Source of the DNA: Maribacter litopenaei
Lineage (GTDB): Bacteria > Bacteroidota > Bacteroidia > Flavobacteriales > Flavobacteriaceae
Length of the DNA stretch: 64,000 nt
Direction: 5' to 3'
Assembly: GCF_025244665.1 (NCBI RefSeq)
Contig: NZ_CP104205.1
Coordinates: 3,097,001 to 3,161,000 of the forward strand
In this document: piece after piece, positions 52,620 to 63,799 of the stretch
Layout of the letters: each line of letters starts with the position of its first letter
Numbering within the stretch: the stretch's first letter is position 1
Program-made: the position numbers and the translations under genes
Notes under the pieces: generated by a model
What the model was told of the DNA's origin: nothing
What the model saw: only the letters and a program-made list of their open reading frames with translations
Database searches by the model: none

Positions 52620-54350
52620 CTACCTTAATTTGGGCTCAAGCCATAAATATCCCGTAGTAATCAGAAATACAACAAAAAACCAAATTGGGTTCATTCTTTG
52701 GGGCAATAATTTTTCCTGATATTGGGTAGAACCATCATTAAAATATCGTTTATTCAATTCAAGGGTGTTATTGTTTGTCAAGGTATTCCAACTACCTTCC
52801 TTCATGGCGTAAAAATTAAAGGTAAGAACACTGTCCGACTCAGATGCCAATTGATGCCATCCAGCTTTTCCGGGGTAGACAGTTCCCTCCCACTGATCCG
52901 ATATTATGGAATTCCTAATAAGAGGTACGCGATATTCATTTTCATAAAAGACATTAGAGTTCTTATTTGATGTAAAAAAGGAAAAGTTAAACGGTTCATT
53001 CACATAAGCCCAATAAGAATCTCCATAAAACATTTCAAAGTTTTCAGCCCTTTTGCGAAAGCCATTGATCAAACTAGACCAAATTTCCTTGTACTCCGAT
53101 TCCTTTCCATCCAATAGCAGTTGGTAGGTATCTTTCAAGATTGTACTGCCGATGCGCCCCCGCCCCACTTGTTTCGAATTTCCATAGTTGTCTATTGGAT
53201 TTTCCAAAAGTTCATCATTGCCGAATAGCACGGGATATTTATCCAAAACCGGAGTTGATCCAATGGGTAATTGTAAACTCGTTTGATTGTCCGGGACTAT
53301 TTTAAATTCACCTAAAAGGTTCTTGGCTTGAAATTGATTCCCTGTTTGTTGCACAAAAACCCCAAGTCCATTATTAGTTACTTCTTCGGCCAAAAACCTT
53401 TGTTCCGATCGCGACAGGTATTTTAAAGACAGGTCATCAAAAATGATTAGGTCAAAAGTTTGAAGATTATCCTTGTTCAAGGAATAAACAGCTACCCTAG
53501 CCGTATTAAAATACTCAAACTTGTATTTCTGCTTGGTTAGTTTAGTTTTGACTATTACTTCATGACCTTCTTCCGACAAAAAATTCTTTAAATATTTAGT
53601 CTCGAAGGAAGGAAATTCATTAATCACCGGAATTTTTAATGGTTTGTTACCACATACCTCAACTGGCAAGGGTTCCATGTTAACGATAGAACCAGTACTA
53701 TCCCTTACTTGTAAATGATATAGAAAATTTCCGGGTACTTTTAGGTTCGTGCGTAACTTAAAACGGGTACTATCCATTTTAGAGATTAAGGAATCCAAAG
53801 GCAAACCTCCAGGACCTAGCAGTACCAACTTCATTTGGGAAACGTTGCTTTTATGGTCTCCTTCTACAATCAAATCACTTCCCAAATTAGCCTTTCGGTT
53901 GTACTTTAACCGTACAATTCCATTTGAAATTTCAGTAGGCAAAAAAGAAACCTGGTCTTCCTTAATTTGCCATAAATCAAACTCCCGAACCCCGTGTCCC
54001 AAAATCAGTAAACGGTCAATGGAATCCAAACGGGCCGAAAGGTCCATCCCCGGTATATACTCTATACTAGAAATTCTGCGATTGGTTCTTTTTATGCTAT
54101 CCAAGATTTCCTTTTGGTATCCTTCGGTCAATAGTATAGCTTCGCCTTTTACCTTTTGTAAGTAGGTTGGCCTCAAAACTAGTATTGAAAAACAAAGAAT
54201 AGCCACGAGCCCTAGTACTAGATTTATATAGAATCGATTATCCGCCTTACCCTTCCACTCTTTAAATATGAAAACTGCCCATAGTAATAGAGCCGTAAAT
54301 ACCACCAGTAGCCACCCTTCCTTATAATCAAAATCAAAACTATTCCACAT
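52620..54350 (-). CDS. Bat-block membrane protein with amidotransferase-like fold
   Basis: 576 residues. Two membrane helices at the N-terminus (about 13-31 and 42-61) and one at the very end (about 551-572) leave a long periplasmic middle. The stretch DLIIFDDLSLKYLSRSEQRF...GLGVFVQQTG looks like the glutamine-amidotransferase-like fold common in Bat/aerotolerance-type membrane proteins, without a visible catalytic Cys. It overlaps the preceding gene by 11 nt as the last of the MoxR-DUF58-BatA block. No enzyme activity assigned. Confidence 0.7.
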   Translation of the reverse strand: MWNSFDFDYKEGWLLVVFTALLLWAVFIFKEWKGKADNRFYINLVLGLVAILCFSILVLRPTYLQKVKGEAILLTEGYQKEILDSIKRTNRRISSIEYIPGMDLSARLDSIDRLLILGHGVREFDLWQIKEDQVSFLPTEISNGIVRLKYNRKANLGSDLIVEGDHKSNVSQMKLVLLGPGGLPLDSLISKMDSTRFKLRTNLKVPGNFLYHLQVRDSTGSIVNMEPLPVEVCGNKPLKIPVINEFPSFETKYLKNFLSEEGHEVIVKTKLTKQKYKFEYFNTARVAVYSLNKDNLQTFDLIIFDDLSLKYLSRSEQRFLAEEVTNNGLGVFVQQTGNQFQAKNLLGEFKIVPDNQTSLQLPIGSTPVLDKYPVLFGNDELLENPIDNYGNSKQVGRGRIGSTILKDTYQLLLDGKESEYKEIWSSLINGFRKRAENFEMFYGDSYWAYVNEPFNFSFFTSNKNSNVFYENEYRVPLIRNSIISDQWEGTVYPGKAGWHQLASESDSVLTFNFYAMKEGSWNTLTNNNTLELNKRYFNDGSTQYQEKLLPQRMNPIWFFVVFLITTGYLWLEPKLR

Positions 54351-56549
54351 TCAAGGCATCAATAAAAAGGTTGTTCAATCGATTTGTATATCGCCAATCC
54401 GCCCGCGGTAATGTCTGCTTTTTGGGCAGGGCCCTATAAATTCCGTTCAGGGCTATTTTTATTTGTTCTCTATCTATCCTTTCTGCTTGCGATAGCCATT
54501 TGATCGCTTGCAAGGTTTCCAAATATTTCACCGGTTCTCCAATAGCCAATTGTGCCAGTTCGTTTCCTGCTTTATCGAACAATTGTTGGTCTTGTTTTAA
54601 AATTAAACCAGGGGAGTCCAAAAGAATTTCTAAACGGGCAACGGCTTTTTGCATATTGTCAAACGATTCTTGCCGATCCAACGTTTCGTCTTTGGAATAA
54701 TTCCCTATTTCCTCAAGATCACCGGTCAAACGCTTATCTTCCTTGATAGGCGGAGGATCAAATCCAATTCTATGCACGTAAATCCGTGCGCTGTTCTTTA
54801 TTTCCTGAATTAATTTTAAGGCCTTGTACTGATAGGGCAGGGATTTTTCCGGTTCAAAAAGTCGTAAATACAATTCGGCATCCCACATTTCCGCCATGGC
54901 TTGCTTCAACTTACTTTTAAGGGATTGGGCAAAGAGCGTAGAGGCTTCCGGGTCCTCATGATTATGCACATAGGCTTCCAACGGATCCTCCTCACCACCT
55001 TCGTTTCCTTCAACTTCGTGGTCTCCATGCTCCTCGGCCACCAAATTGTGCTCATTGGAACCATCATGGTCGTGAGTATATTCCGCCAAAGGATTTTCCG
55101 TTGCAGCTTCTTCCTGAGTTTCTGTAACTACAGGATCCCCTTCGCTTTCATCCCCCATAAATTCACCATATTTTATCCGTAATGCTTTTTGGTCAAAGCC
55201 CAACTCATTACTTCTAAAGTTGAATTCCTTTTTTCAATGACCGGTTTCTCTGCGATCAATTTTTCCGTATCGATGATTAATTGGCGTTGGCTCCTAAAAT
55301 AATCGGGCATTAGATCGGCACCCAAAGTCCCTTCTACCGCAAATTGATTCGTTACGGTATCCTCAATCACCGAAAAAAATGTTTCCGTTCTAGAAATATT
55401 GGGTCCGGGTTGTTTATTGTCCTTGGCTTCCACGTAAAAATAGAGTTCATCACCAGGCCCCATGTTCAGTTCCTTTAAATTTAGGGTCTTGGTAAAGTTC
55501 TGATTCTTGGTACCAGCGACAAGTTTTGAGTCGAAACCCAACCGTTCTTCCCTAAACTTGACGGACTCCCCACTTCCCTTGCTCACAGTGGCTATTATTG
55601 CTACATCGGTCAAGCCAAAATCATCGTTTAGTTGGGTTTTAAATGTCAGCTTTTGGGGACTTTCATACTCAAAAGAACTAAACTGCTGCAAACCTTCCAA
55701 TTCGATACTAGGGGGCTCATCACTATAAGTTTCCAAAGCATATAAATCAGACAAATATGCATTGCCGAGGGAATCCCTAAATTTTATGGCATAAAAACTA
55801 GAATAATCCGCCAACTTTGTTTTCGAATAGGTATCCTTTATCTTATCCATATAGAGGGAATCCTCCCCAAATTGTAACTGCACTCCGTTCAATGACTGAT
55901 CAAACTGTATGTTCCAAGTTACCCTTGAGCCTTCCAAAACATCCAAGTTCATTTGTGACGTATACTCATCAGCTTTTTGTGTATACCCAGGATACTTAAT
56001 ACGAATTTGCCATGAAATAATATTTGGGGGTATAATTTCCTCATCCAAAGAATCCAATACTTGAAAATTCACTACATCACTTTTTGGCACCTCCAATTGA
56101 TTTTGACCTCCGTGTAAAATACCTGAAATATGTAGCAGCCATGCAACCAAAACACAAACAAATGAAATCCCAATAATAGGTCCCAGTACATTTTTAAATC
56201 GTATTTTACTCTTGTGTCTTTGGAGTGTTTCACCTGCCCTCACCCGTTGAATTTGTGACAAAAGAGGTAGTTGACCCTCATTTTCTAAAAGTAACTCCGT
56301 ACTATGCTCCATAGGGGCAATAGTCCCGTTAATATGGGAACAGAGATTTTTAAGAGTATACTTCCAAGGCCTTAGGTATATGGACGCTATTAAAAGAGTT
56401 CCTAAAAAACAGATAAATCCCACCAAAAGATTGGAAAAAAGGAAATAGGCAGTCAACCCCACGGCCAAGCTCGAAAGGAATACCTCTGCACTCTTAATCA
56501 AACGCCATTTAAGCAATGCCTTACGTAAAATATCTTGGGCCTCCCTCAT
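54340..56549 (-). CDS. DUF4175-like membrane protein with His/Asp/Glu-rich segment (one frame break)
   Basis: Start at the ATG 56549, whose ATGA overlaps the stop of the BatA-like gene; the longer frame adds a non-conserved leader. Three hydrophobic helices (about 20-70 and 125-145), a periplasmic beta-rich region (about 170-430), then about residues 464-535 very rich in His, Asp and Glu, with two related motifs PLAEYTHDHDGS and PLEAYVHNHEDPE. A helical tail (MAEMWDAELYLRLFEPEKS) follows. The frame breaks at 55229-55234, a run of A read as six instead of seven, not a CCAGA site. Corrected length is about 736 residues. Confidence 0.78.
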
Positions 56550-57833
56550 TGTTTTTTCAATTTTGATAAGATTCTTTCCAAGACAAGCACCAAAACAATC
56601 GTCAGCCAAATCCAGGGTGAAATATCCATGGATTGAAAACTTTGGGAATCAACTCCTTCATTGGAGACTATCGTAGTCAATTCGGGTTCTGCCATTACAC
56701 GTTGGTCCAAACCTTTCATTTTTTGATACAAACTATCATCTTCTAATAACAGCTTGGCCAACTCATTTGTAAAGTTTTCCTCTATGGTGTTCTTAATGTT
56801 CAATCGCCCTGTGAGATGATACCGATTTTTGGATTCCGTTTTTTCTAAAAGTGTATTGGCCAAAGAATCCTTTTTTATTGCAATGGTTGTCAGGTCGATT
56901 TCGGGTACCTTATCGTTTCGTAACCAAATTAACAAATCCATGGGTCGCCCTTCCGAAAACTGGGCGTCAGCATCTATTCTATTTAAAAGTATCTCCTGCA
57001 TCCCATATTCCCTAACTGCCTCTAAGGAAGCCGAGAAGTATTGCATCTCCTTCTGATAGTACTCGTCATACGCTATGGTCACCTTAAGAGTGTCGTTCTT
57101 AACAATAGGGACTTTGATAGTTTTTCCGGATTCCTCCAATTCAAGGCTATCGCCTGTCATTAATTTTATTTTTTCATCATTTCCGGACAAAACATTTTTT
57201 TGTAAATCCGTTACCAATGAGGAACTGCTTACTTTATATAAAAGAACGGAGTCCTGCACTTTTTTTGCCGCAATGTACTTGTCAATTTCAAGCTCATTAT
57301 CTACGACGATCCAATGCACCTTCTGAGAAATTCGGGGCCTTGTTCCTTTGATACCTTGGACAAGACCCTTTGTAAATACCACTATACTGTCAGAGTGTAC
57401 TTCATGCAACTTTTGGGCAAGCTGCCAATAATTGGGATTTACTTTTGGGTCAATTTCAACTTCAAACTCCGGAAAACCCTCTATAAACCATCGCATATTG
57501 TTTTGGGGTAGGGAGTCCGTGAAAGACATAAAGGTTTCATCATCCACCAAAGAAGGTTCTATCAGATAGGTAAGCGACGCCTTTTCAACATTCCGTTTCC
57601 ATTGGGGTTCCGCCATATACAGAATAATCAGAGCCAACAAAAGCATCCGAAGGAACAATAATAACAATTCGTTCAATCTAATTTTTCGGGATTGCTTTGT
57701 ATCTGATTCCCTAAGGAATTTTACACTTCCTACTTTCACTGTTTTAACATCCCCTTTGTTCAACAAATGGATGATCAATGGAATGGCCAAAGAAAATAGG
57801 GCCCGAGAGATATGTAGGTTGCAAAAATGTCAT
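56546..57833 (-). CDS. BatA-domain membrane protein (one frame break)
   Basis: The true start is the ATG at 57833, right after the stop of the DUF58 gene. With one extra base removed at 57802-57808 (CCCAGAG seen as CCCGAGAG) it reads MTFLQPTYLWALFSLAIPLI, the BatA N-terminal domain with HLLNKGD and two helices (about 8-22 and 55-77). A long periplasmic part and a closing helix (about 404-422) follow. There is no clear MIDAS motif, so it is probably not a true von Willebrand A protein. Corrected length is about 428 residues. Confidence 0.85.
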
Positions 57834-58731
57834 TTATCTCAATGCGATCCGTTTCTTTAAAAATAATTGTAACGCCTCTTCAATAGGGTTTTGAAGGCGA
57901 AACAGTTCATAGCTAATATTTTTTGAAAGGAAATCATTCTTTAGTTTCGATAGATTGGCTTCCATTGATTTCAAATAGGCCCTCTTGGCATTTTTTGCAT
58001 CCACCTTGACCTTTTTTCCAGTCTCCAAATCCTCAAAAACCACAGCGCCGGAATAGTTGAACTCCACTTCATTTTCACCCAAAATATGCAAGACCACCAC
58101 CTCGTTTCTCGAGGTCTTTAGGTTTTGGATCCAGTGGGTCAATTCAGTGCCGGTTTCGTGCATATCTGTAATCACGAACAACAATTCCTTTTGGGTCCTT
58201 TGATGAATCTTTTCAAGATCGTCCAAGTTACCGGGCCATTCGCCTCCCACCTTCATTTCGATCAGTTCATGTAAAATACGATTGTAATGTTTTTTATGCG
58301 CCGCCGGATATACACTCCTCAAACCTGAATTATTCAGTGCATACAGCCCTACCATATCTCCTTGATTGTGTGACATATAGGCCAGCGATGCCACCAACAC
58401 CCGTACAAAGTCAATTTTTGTAAGTCCGTCCTCTTCATGCAGCATTGAGGCACTGGTATCTACGATAAATTTCACGTTTACTTGGGTGTCAATATCCGAT
58501 TCCTTTATGTAATATCTCCCTGAACGGGCCAACATTTTCCAATCCAACAGCCGCATATCATCCCCCGGTTGATAACCCCGATACTGACTAAACTCTTGTC
58601 CGGGACCTACCCGCCTACTTTGATGCGAACCGAGATAAAAAACCATCCACTATGACCCGGGCTATCAATGCCAAGCCTGATACACTGTTTATGATCTGTG
58701 GTTGAAAAAGTTCCCTGTAGTCCGTCTTCAA
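57834..58731 (-). CDS. DUF58 protein (one frame break)
   Basis: DUF58/VWA-like protein of Bat-type clusters. The obvious frame begins inside the conserved region. With an extra base removed at 58629-58635 (ACCAGAT seen as ACCGAGAT) the frame continues upstream to a TTG at 58731 reading KTDYRELFQPQIINSVSGLA. The core has SRRVGPGQEFSQYRGYQPGDD, MRLLDWKMLARSGRYYIKE and FIVDTSASM (MIDAS-like DxSxS). Corrected length about 298 residues. It lies 7 nt after moxR, which supplies the ATPase partner in such systems. Confidence 0.85.
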
Positions 58732-58738
58732 AAGGATA

Positions 58739-59742
58739 CTATTTTACGTTTGCTATTATTTGATCTAATAATTCCTTGGTAACACTATCCGAATCGATTC
58801 CTTCAGCCTCTGCCCTAAAATTGACAATGACCCTGTGCCTCAATACTGGATAGGCTACTTTTTTCAGGTCTTCCATGGTTACTGAAAAACGACCTTCTTG
58901 TAGCGCCCTAGCTTTGGCTGTTAGAATCATGGCCTGCCCTGCCCTGGGTCCCGCTCCCCAACCTACCCATTTTTTTACAAAGTCGGAATTGGAAGATTCC
59001 GGACGGGTGGCCCTCACTAGATTGCTGACGTAACCAATAAGATCGTCACTTATGTGCACTTCCCGTACCAATTCCTGCAACCTAATTATTTCGGGGCCAG
59101 TGATAATCTTTTCCACTTTGGGACGATGCGTTCCAGTAGTGTTCTTTAAAATGATTTCTTCTTCGCTTGCGGTTGGGTACCCGATTTTGATATAAAAAAG
59201 AAAACGGTTCTGCTGCGCCTCCGGTAGAGGAAATGTCCCCGATTGCTCAATGGGGTTTTGCGTAGCCGAATAAAAAATGGCCGATCCATTTCATAGGTTT
59301 TCCCCGAATAAGTGACCTCAAATTCCTGCATGGCCTCCAACAAAGCGGCCTGCGTTTTAGGAGGCGTCCTGTTGATCTCATCGGCCAAAACGATATTAGC
59401 AAAAATGGGTCCCTTATTGAATTTAAAGAATTTGTTCCCAGTAGTATGGTCTTCCTCCAAAATTTCAGTACCCACAATATCCGAGGGCATTAAATCCGGG
59501 GTGAACTGAATCCTATTAAATTTTAAGTCTATAGCTTGGGAAATGGTCTTGATCAATAAGGTTTTGGCCAGTCCAGGCACCCCTTCCAAAAGGGCGTGGC
59601 CACCTGCCAAAAAAGTAATCAGCATATGCTCAATGGTTTCTTCCTGACCAACAATGACTTTTCCAATTTCCTTTTTCAGCAACGGTAATTTATCTGTCAA
59701 TTTTTTTATTTCCTGCTCCGCGGCCATTAAATTTTTATCCAT
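58739..59742 (-). CDS. MoxR-family AAA+ ATPase (one frame break)
   Basis: Chaperone-like AAA+ ATPase, usually paired with DUF58 and VWA proteins to activate metal enzymes or envelope complexes. Walker A GVPGLAKTLLIKT, Walker B IVLADEINRTPPKTQAALLEAMQE, sensor region FILATQNPIEQSGTFPLPEAQ, and C-terminal GWGAGPRAGQAM. The frame breaks at 59265-59270 (GCCAGAA seen as GCCGAA). Restored length is 334 residues. DUF58 follows at 7 nt. Confidence 0.93.
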
Positions 59743-59751
59743 GTATTCTAC

Positions 59752-60372
59752 TTAAGATGTTAATGCGTACATCACAATATTTACCCCAAACCGGGTGTTG
59801 TCATTTTTATACCAACGTTTGTTCCTAAAATCATAATCCCATTCACAGCCATAGTCCTTATTGCTGTAGAGAACGCCTATTCTACCATTTACCACTATTG
59901 CCTTTAGGTATTCATGTACAAGGTCGTCTCCCCAACCGTTCAATTCTTGGGAAGTTGTGGGCGGCCCATCCTCAAAATCAAAAAATATGGTATATAACTC
60001 ATGGTCGTTGGGAAGTTTCACCAGTGCTTCGTTCCCGAACAGGTCCCCCATTTGGCGTTCAAAGGATTTTGCAAAAAGACCATCGATGTCATGATTACAG
60101 TCGTCCACAAAAACAAAGCCTCCGTTATCTACGTACTTTTTAAAATTCTCCTCTTCCTTTTTTGAAAACTCCACCAACTTGTGGCCTGATAAATAACAAA
60201 AAGGGCACTTAAAAATGTCATCACTGGCCAAGGGAACAATGTTTTCTACCGTATTTACCTGTAACGTCGTGTACTCGACCAAAGAATTTAGTAGGTTGGA
60301 TGGCATGCGTTGGTCTACATCCCAATCGCCGGATTCATATTGTAGTCGTGTAAAGAAAAAATCGTTGCTCAA
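59752..60372 (-). CDS. DUF4159 protein
   Basis: 206 residues with no signal peptide. Family features FFFTRLQYESGDWDVD at the front, the central FKKYVDNGGFVFVDDCNHDID and YALTS end. The fold is amidotransferase/ThuA-like. It is found in Bat-type clusters next to MoxR; here moxR begins 9 nt after its stop. Role unknown. Unbroken. Confidence 0.8.
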   Translation of the reverse strand: MSNDFFFTRLQYESGDWDVDQRMPSNLLNSLVEYTTLQVNTVENIVPLASDDIFKCPFCYLSGHKLVEFSKKEEENFKKYVDNGGFVFVDDCNHDIDGLFAKSFERQMGDLFGNEALVKLPNDHELYTIFFDFEDGPPTTSQELNGWGDDLVHEYLKAIVVNGRIGVLYSNKDYGCEWDYDFRNKRWYKNDNTRFGVNIVMYALTS

Positions 60373-60471
60373 CGGTAAACAAAAGTTTTTAAAAATGTAA
60401 AACCTTAGTGAAAAGAAAAACTGGTTGCAATTTGAATACTTATTACAACCAGCTTCTCAAAATTTTGGCCC

Positions 60472-61788
60472 CTATACGGCGTCCGACAAGCTCGTAAAGG
60501 TAAAGTCCCTAATTTTCATGTATGGGATTAAATTACCGTTGATACGAACCTGTTGCCCTAGTGACTCTAGATTATTCAACATGATGACCGGACTCTCGTT
60601 AAAACGAAAGTTCTTCACCGGATGCTTTATCTGTCCGTTTTCAATATAAAAAGTTCCATCTCTCGTAAGTCCCGTATATAATAAGGTCTGAGGGTCAACC
60701 GTACGGATATACCAAAGCCGGGTTACCAAGATTCCTTTCTTGGTGCTTTTTATCAAGTCCTCCAACGAGGCATCCCCACCTCCCATAATAATATTGTTCG
60801 GGAAGGGTACTGGCTCTACTCCCTGTTCTTGGGCCCAAAAACGATCATATGCCAAATTCTTGACTACGCCATTTTCAATCCATACCGTTTTCTTCAGAGG
60901 TTGTCCACCTCCGTTCCATGTGCTCGTTGGAACTGCTGGGTTCAAGGGATCTGACCAAAGGTTTACCCTTTCATCCACGATTTTCTCACCCATTTTAGTA
61001 CCACCGCCTTCTTTGGACATAAAGCTTCGTCCTTCGTCTGCAGTACGGGCATTTAAAGACCTTGCCATGTTGCTTATCAGATTTTCCGCAGCTGCAGGTT
61101 CCAAAATCACAGTATATTTTCCAGGCTCAATGGCCATTGCCTCCTTGGACATGACCGCTTTATCGATGGCGACCTTGGAAGCCTCGGCCGCATCAAATTT
61201 TCCAATATCGTTGAAATCCCTAGAAACCCATCCGGAACCGGTCCCGTCATTGGTACGCATGGTCACCGTAAAATCCACGTTGGACGATTTGTTATAGGCA
61301 AAGAGTCCTTTGGAGTTCATCATAGCGCTAAAACCATAGGAATCATCCAAAAATCCTGCAGCTGTCACATCTTGGGACGCTGCCGGTGTAATACTATCAT
61401 TAGCCACGGAGGCCCTGTACTCAGGGGTAATATTTGCCGTAGCCTCCACAAAATTTATAGCGGTATCGTAGGTCTGTTGCCCTAACGGTTCCATAAATTC
61501 CGGATTCTCCGGGGAAAGTTTCGCCAGTTCCTCCGCTCTTTTCACCACCTTTTCCAAGGAAGCATCATCAAACTCGTCTATGGTCGCCGTTCCGCATTTT
61601 TTTCCAAAACTGGATTGTACCACTAAAGATTGATTGGATCTATGACCCGCCGTGGAAACGGTATTTCCGGCATAGCGGATATTTCCACTCTCGCTTCCAC
61701 TCAGGTTTATTTCACATGTATCGGCCGTGGAAAAGCTTAACGCTTTTTCCATGATTTTTTTAGCCTCTTCTTCTGTATATATTGCCAT
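60472..61788 (-). CDS. TldE/PmbA-family metalloprotease subunit
   Basis: 438 residues. In E. coli TldD and TldE (PmbA) form a heterodimer that cleaves peptides, for example in microcin maturation and antitoxin turnover. This partner has the PmbA fold without the HExxxH zinc motif: GNTVSTAGHRSNQSLVVQSS, TVILEPAAAENLISNMA and IIMGGGDASLEDLIKSTKKGILVT. It starts 27 nt after tldD. Unbroken. Confidence 0.9.
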   Translation of the reverse strand: MAIYTEEEAKKIMEKALSFSTADTCEINLSGSESGNIRYAGNTVSTAGHRSNQSLVVQSSFGKKCGTATIDEFDDASLEKVVKRAEELAKLSPENPEFMEPLGQQTYDTAINFVEATANITPEYRASVANDSITPAASQDVTAAGFLDDSYGFSAMMNSKGLFAYNKSSNVDFTVTMRTNDGTGSGWVSRDFNDIGKFDAAEASKVAIDKAVMSKEAMAIEPGKYTVILEPAAAENLISNMARSLNARTADEGRSFMSKEGGGTKMGEKIVDERVNLWSDPLNPAVPTSTWNGGGQPLKKTVWIENGVVKNLAYDRFWAQEQGVEPVPFPNNIIMGGGDASLEDLIKSTKKGILVTRLWYIRTVDPQTLLYTGLTRDGTFYIENGQIKHPVKNFRFNESPVIMLNNLESLGQQVRINGNLIPYMKIRDFTFTSLSDAV

Positions 61789-61814
61789 TTCTGAAATTTT
61801 GTATTGCGTATCGT

Positions 61815-63455
61815 TTAAATAGTACGACCCGTGTTAATTACATTGATATCATTGAACCTTGAGGTAGAACTACCATGGGACACGGCACTCACCTGAGAAG
61901 GTTGGCCTTTTCCATCAAAGAAGGAACCGAACATACGGTAATCCCCTTCATCACAAATCTTGGCACAGGAATTCCAAAATTCCTGGGTATTGGATTGGTA
62001 GGCCACATCGTTCAGCATACCCGCAATTTCCCCGTTCTTAATTTCATAGAATACCGTACCACCAAACTGGAAGTTGTATCGTTGCTGATCAATGGAATAG
62101 GAACCACGACCCGCTATATAAATACCTTTTTCCACATCCTTTATCATATCCTTAATGGAATACTTTTCGGTTCCAGGTTCCAAGGATACATTGGGCATAC
62201 GTTGAAACTGGACGTCGTTCCAACTCCGGGCATAGCAACATCCATGGGATTCGTTCTGATCAATGATGTTCACCTGATCGCGAATGGCCTGATAGTTCAC
62301 CAAGGTACCGTTGCGAACCAAATCCCATTTTTTGGTCTTCACACCTTCATCGTCATAGCCAACTGCTCCCAAACTTCCTACTTGGGTCTTGTCCGCTACG
62401 AGGTTTACGATCTTGCTTCCATAATTAAAATCACCCGATTTCCATTTATCCAAGGTAGCAAAACTGGTACCGGCGTAATTCGCCTCATATCCCAGGACAC
62501 GGTCCAATTCCAATGGGTGGCCCACCGATTCGTGAATGGTCAACCCTAAGTGGTTGGGTTCCAGCACCAAATCATATTTTCCTGGATCTACAGATTTCGC
62601 CGAAAGCATTTCCTTTGCCTGATTGGCCGCCTGTATGGCATCCTCAACGATGTCATAGCTCTTGCTGTACAAGGTAATTCCAGCAGGACCTTCCATCTTT
62701 TCCGATGCGAGTCCGTCCATATATTCATATCCCATGCCCATAGGTGCGCTCATGGCTTGGCGCGTCTTGAATTTACCCGCTGCCCTATCTACGGCCGTTA
62801 CACTAAAGGTTGGCCATATACGGTGTACGTCCTGATCTATATAAGAGCCATCGGTAGAGGCAAAATATTTTTGCTCGTTCACCATGAACAAGGCAGAGTT
62901 CACAAAGTTGGCCCCATTCTCCATGGCGGCCGCATTCGCGCTCAACAACAGATCTACTTTTTCAGAAACCGGTACATCCTTAAAATCCTTGGTTAAGGGG
63001 GTCTTCCATGAAACTTCGCCATGGGCCTGTACAGGTGCCAATTTAACGGGTTCCTTTTGAATTTTGGAGTTGGCCTTGGCAATGGCTACAGCCTGTTGGG
63101 TGGCTTTTTGGATTCCATCCTCGGTCACATTATTGGTAGAGGCAAAACCCCAGGTTCCATTTGCGATTACCCGGATGCCAATACCAAAGGATTCGGTATT
63201 TACCACGTTTTGTACCTTATCCTCTCCGGTAAATACATACTGGTTAAGGTATCTACCAATACGGGCATCCGCATAGCTGGCCCCCAAGGATTTGGCCGTG
63301 TTCAGGGCCACATCTGCCATTTTCTTTTTCAGGACCACGTCCATCCCCGGTTCTAGCAGGGCTTCGGTTTCAATTACATTGCCCATCATGCTGGCTGGCA
63401 CCAATAAGGAGGCCGCCCCCATGCCGGACAACTGCACAAAGTTTCTTCGTTTCAT
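61815..63455 (-). CDS. TldD-family metalloprotease with Tat-like signal
   Basis: 546 residues. The zinc motif HExxxH is HESVGH (308-313), followed by PLELDRVLGYEANYAGTS. The N-terminus has MKRRNFVQLSGMGAASLLVP, a twin-arginine-type leader, so the complex may act outside the cytoplasm, unlike E. coli TldD. Its TldE partner follows on the same strand and has no such leader, so a carrier-type co-export is possible. Unbroken. Confidence 0.9.
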   Translation of the reverse strand: MKRRNFVQLSGMGAASLLVPASMMGNVIETEALLEPGMDVVLKKKMADVALNTAKSLGASYADARIGRYLNQYVFTGEDKVQNVVNTESFGIGIRVIANGTWGFASTNNVTEDGIQKATQQAVAIAKANSKIQKEPVKLAPVQAHGEVSWKTPLTKDFKDVPVSEKVDLLLSANAAAMENGANFVNSALFMVNEQKYFASTDGSYIDQDVHRIWPTFSVTAVDRAAGKFKTRQAMSAPMGMGYEYMDGLASEKMEGPAGITLYSKSYDIVEDAIQAANQAKEMLSAKSVDPGKYDLVLEPNHLGLTIHESVGHPLELDRVLGYEANYAGTSFATLDKWKSGDFNYGSKIVNLVADKTQVGSLGAVGYDDEGVKTKKWDLVRNGTLVNYQAIRDQVNIIDQNESHGCCYARSWNDVQFQRMPNVSLEPGTEKYSIKDMIKDVEKGIYIAGRGSYSIDQQRYNFQFGGTVFYEIKNGEIAGMLNDVAYQSNTQEFWNSCAKICDEGDYRMFGSFFDGKGQPSQVSAVSHGSSTSRFNDINVINTGRTI

Positions 63456-63758
63456 CTGTTCGAGTTATATTTTTTCTAGTCAGTAACCATTAAGCCCATA
63501 TTTTATAAAGGATTGGCCAGTAGGGCCTCACTTAACGATTAGCTTTAAAAATAGGGAATTATACATATAACTCCCATTCCTATTTAGATTTTATTAAGAA
63601 CATTTTATGAAATTCCCAATTTCTCCCAATCATTAATGGGAATTATGGAAAAGGGTTGCTTTTTTGGCATTTAGGACGGTGCGCCCAGCAAAAAAGCCTC
63701 AAAACCGAGAAAATTGAAAGTACTTACAGAACAAAAGGATGCTTTTTTTGTTTTTTAG
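63456..63758. other. Intergenic gap between tldD and the tRNA promoter
   Basis: No ORF of note and no clear promoter for tldD that fits TAnnTTTG. AT-rich, with several T and A runs. Nothing else seen in it. Confidence 0.6.
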
Positions 63759-63789
63759 TTGGTATATGTGAAATTTGAAATTATATTTG
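63759..63789 (+). promoter_or_regulatory. Promoter for tRNA-Phe
   Basis: The -7 box TATATTTG at 63782-63789 is a full match to TAnnTTTG. A -33 TTG is at 63759-63761, 20 nt upstream. The tRNA starts at 63820. Confidence 0.8.
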
Positions 63790-63799
63790 CAGCCGCATT

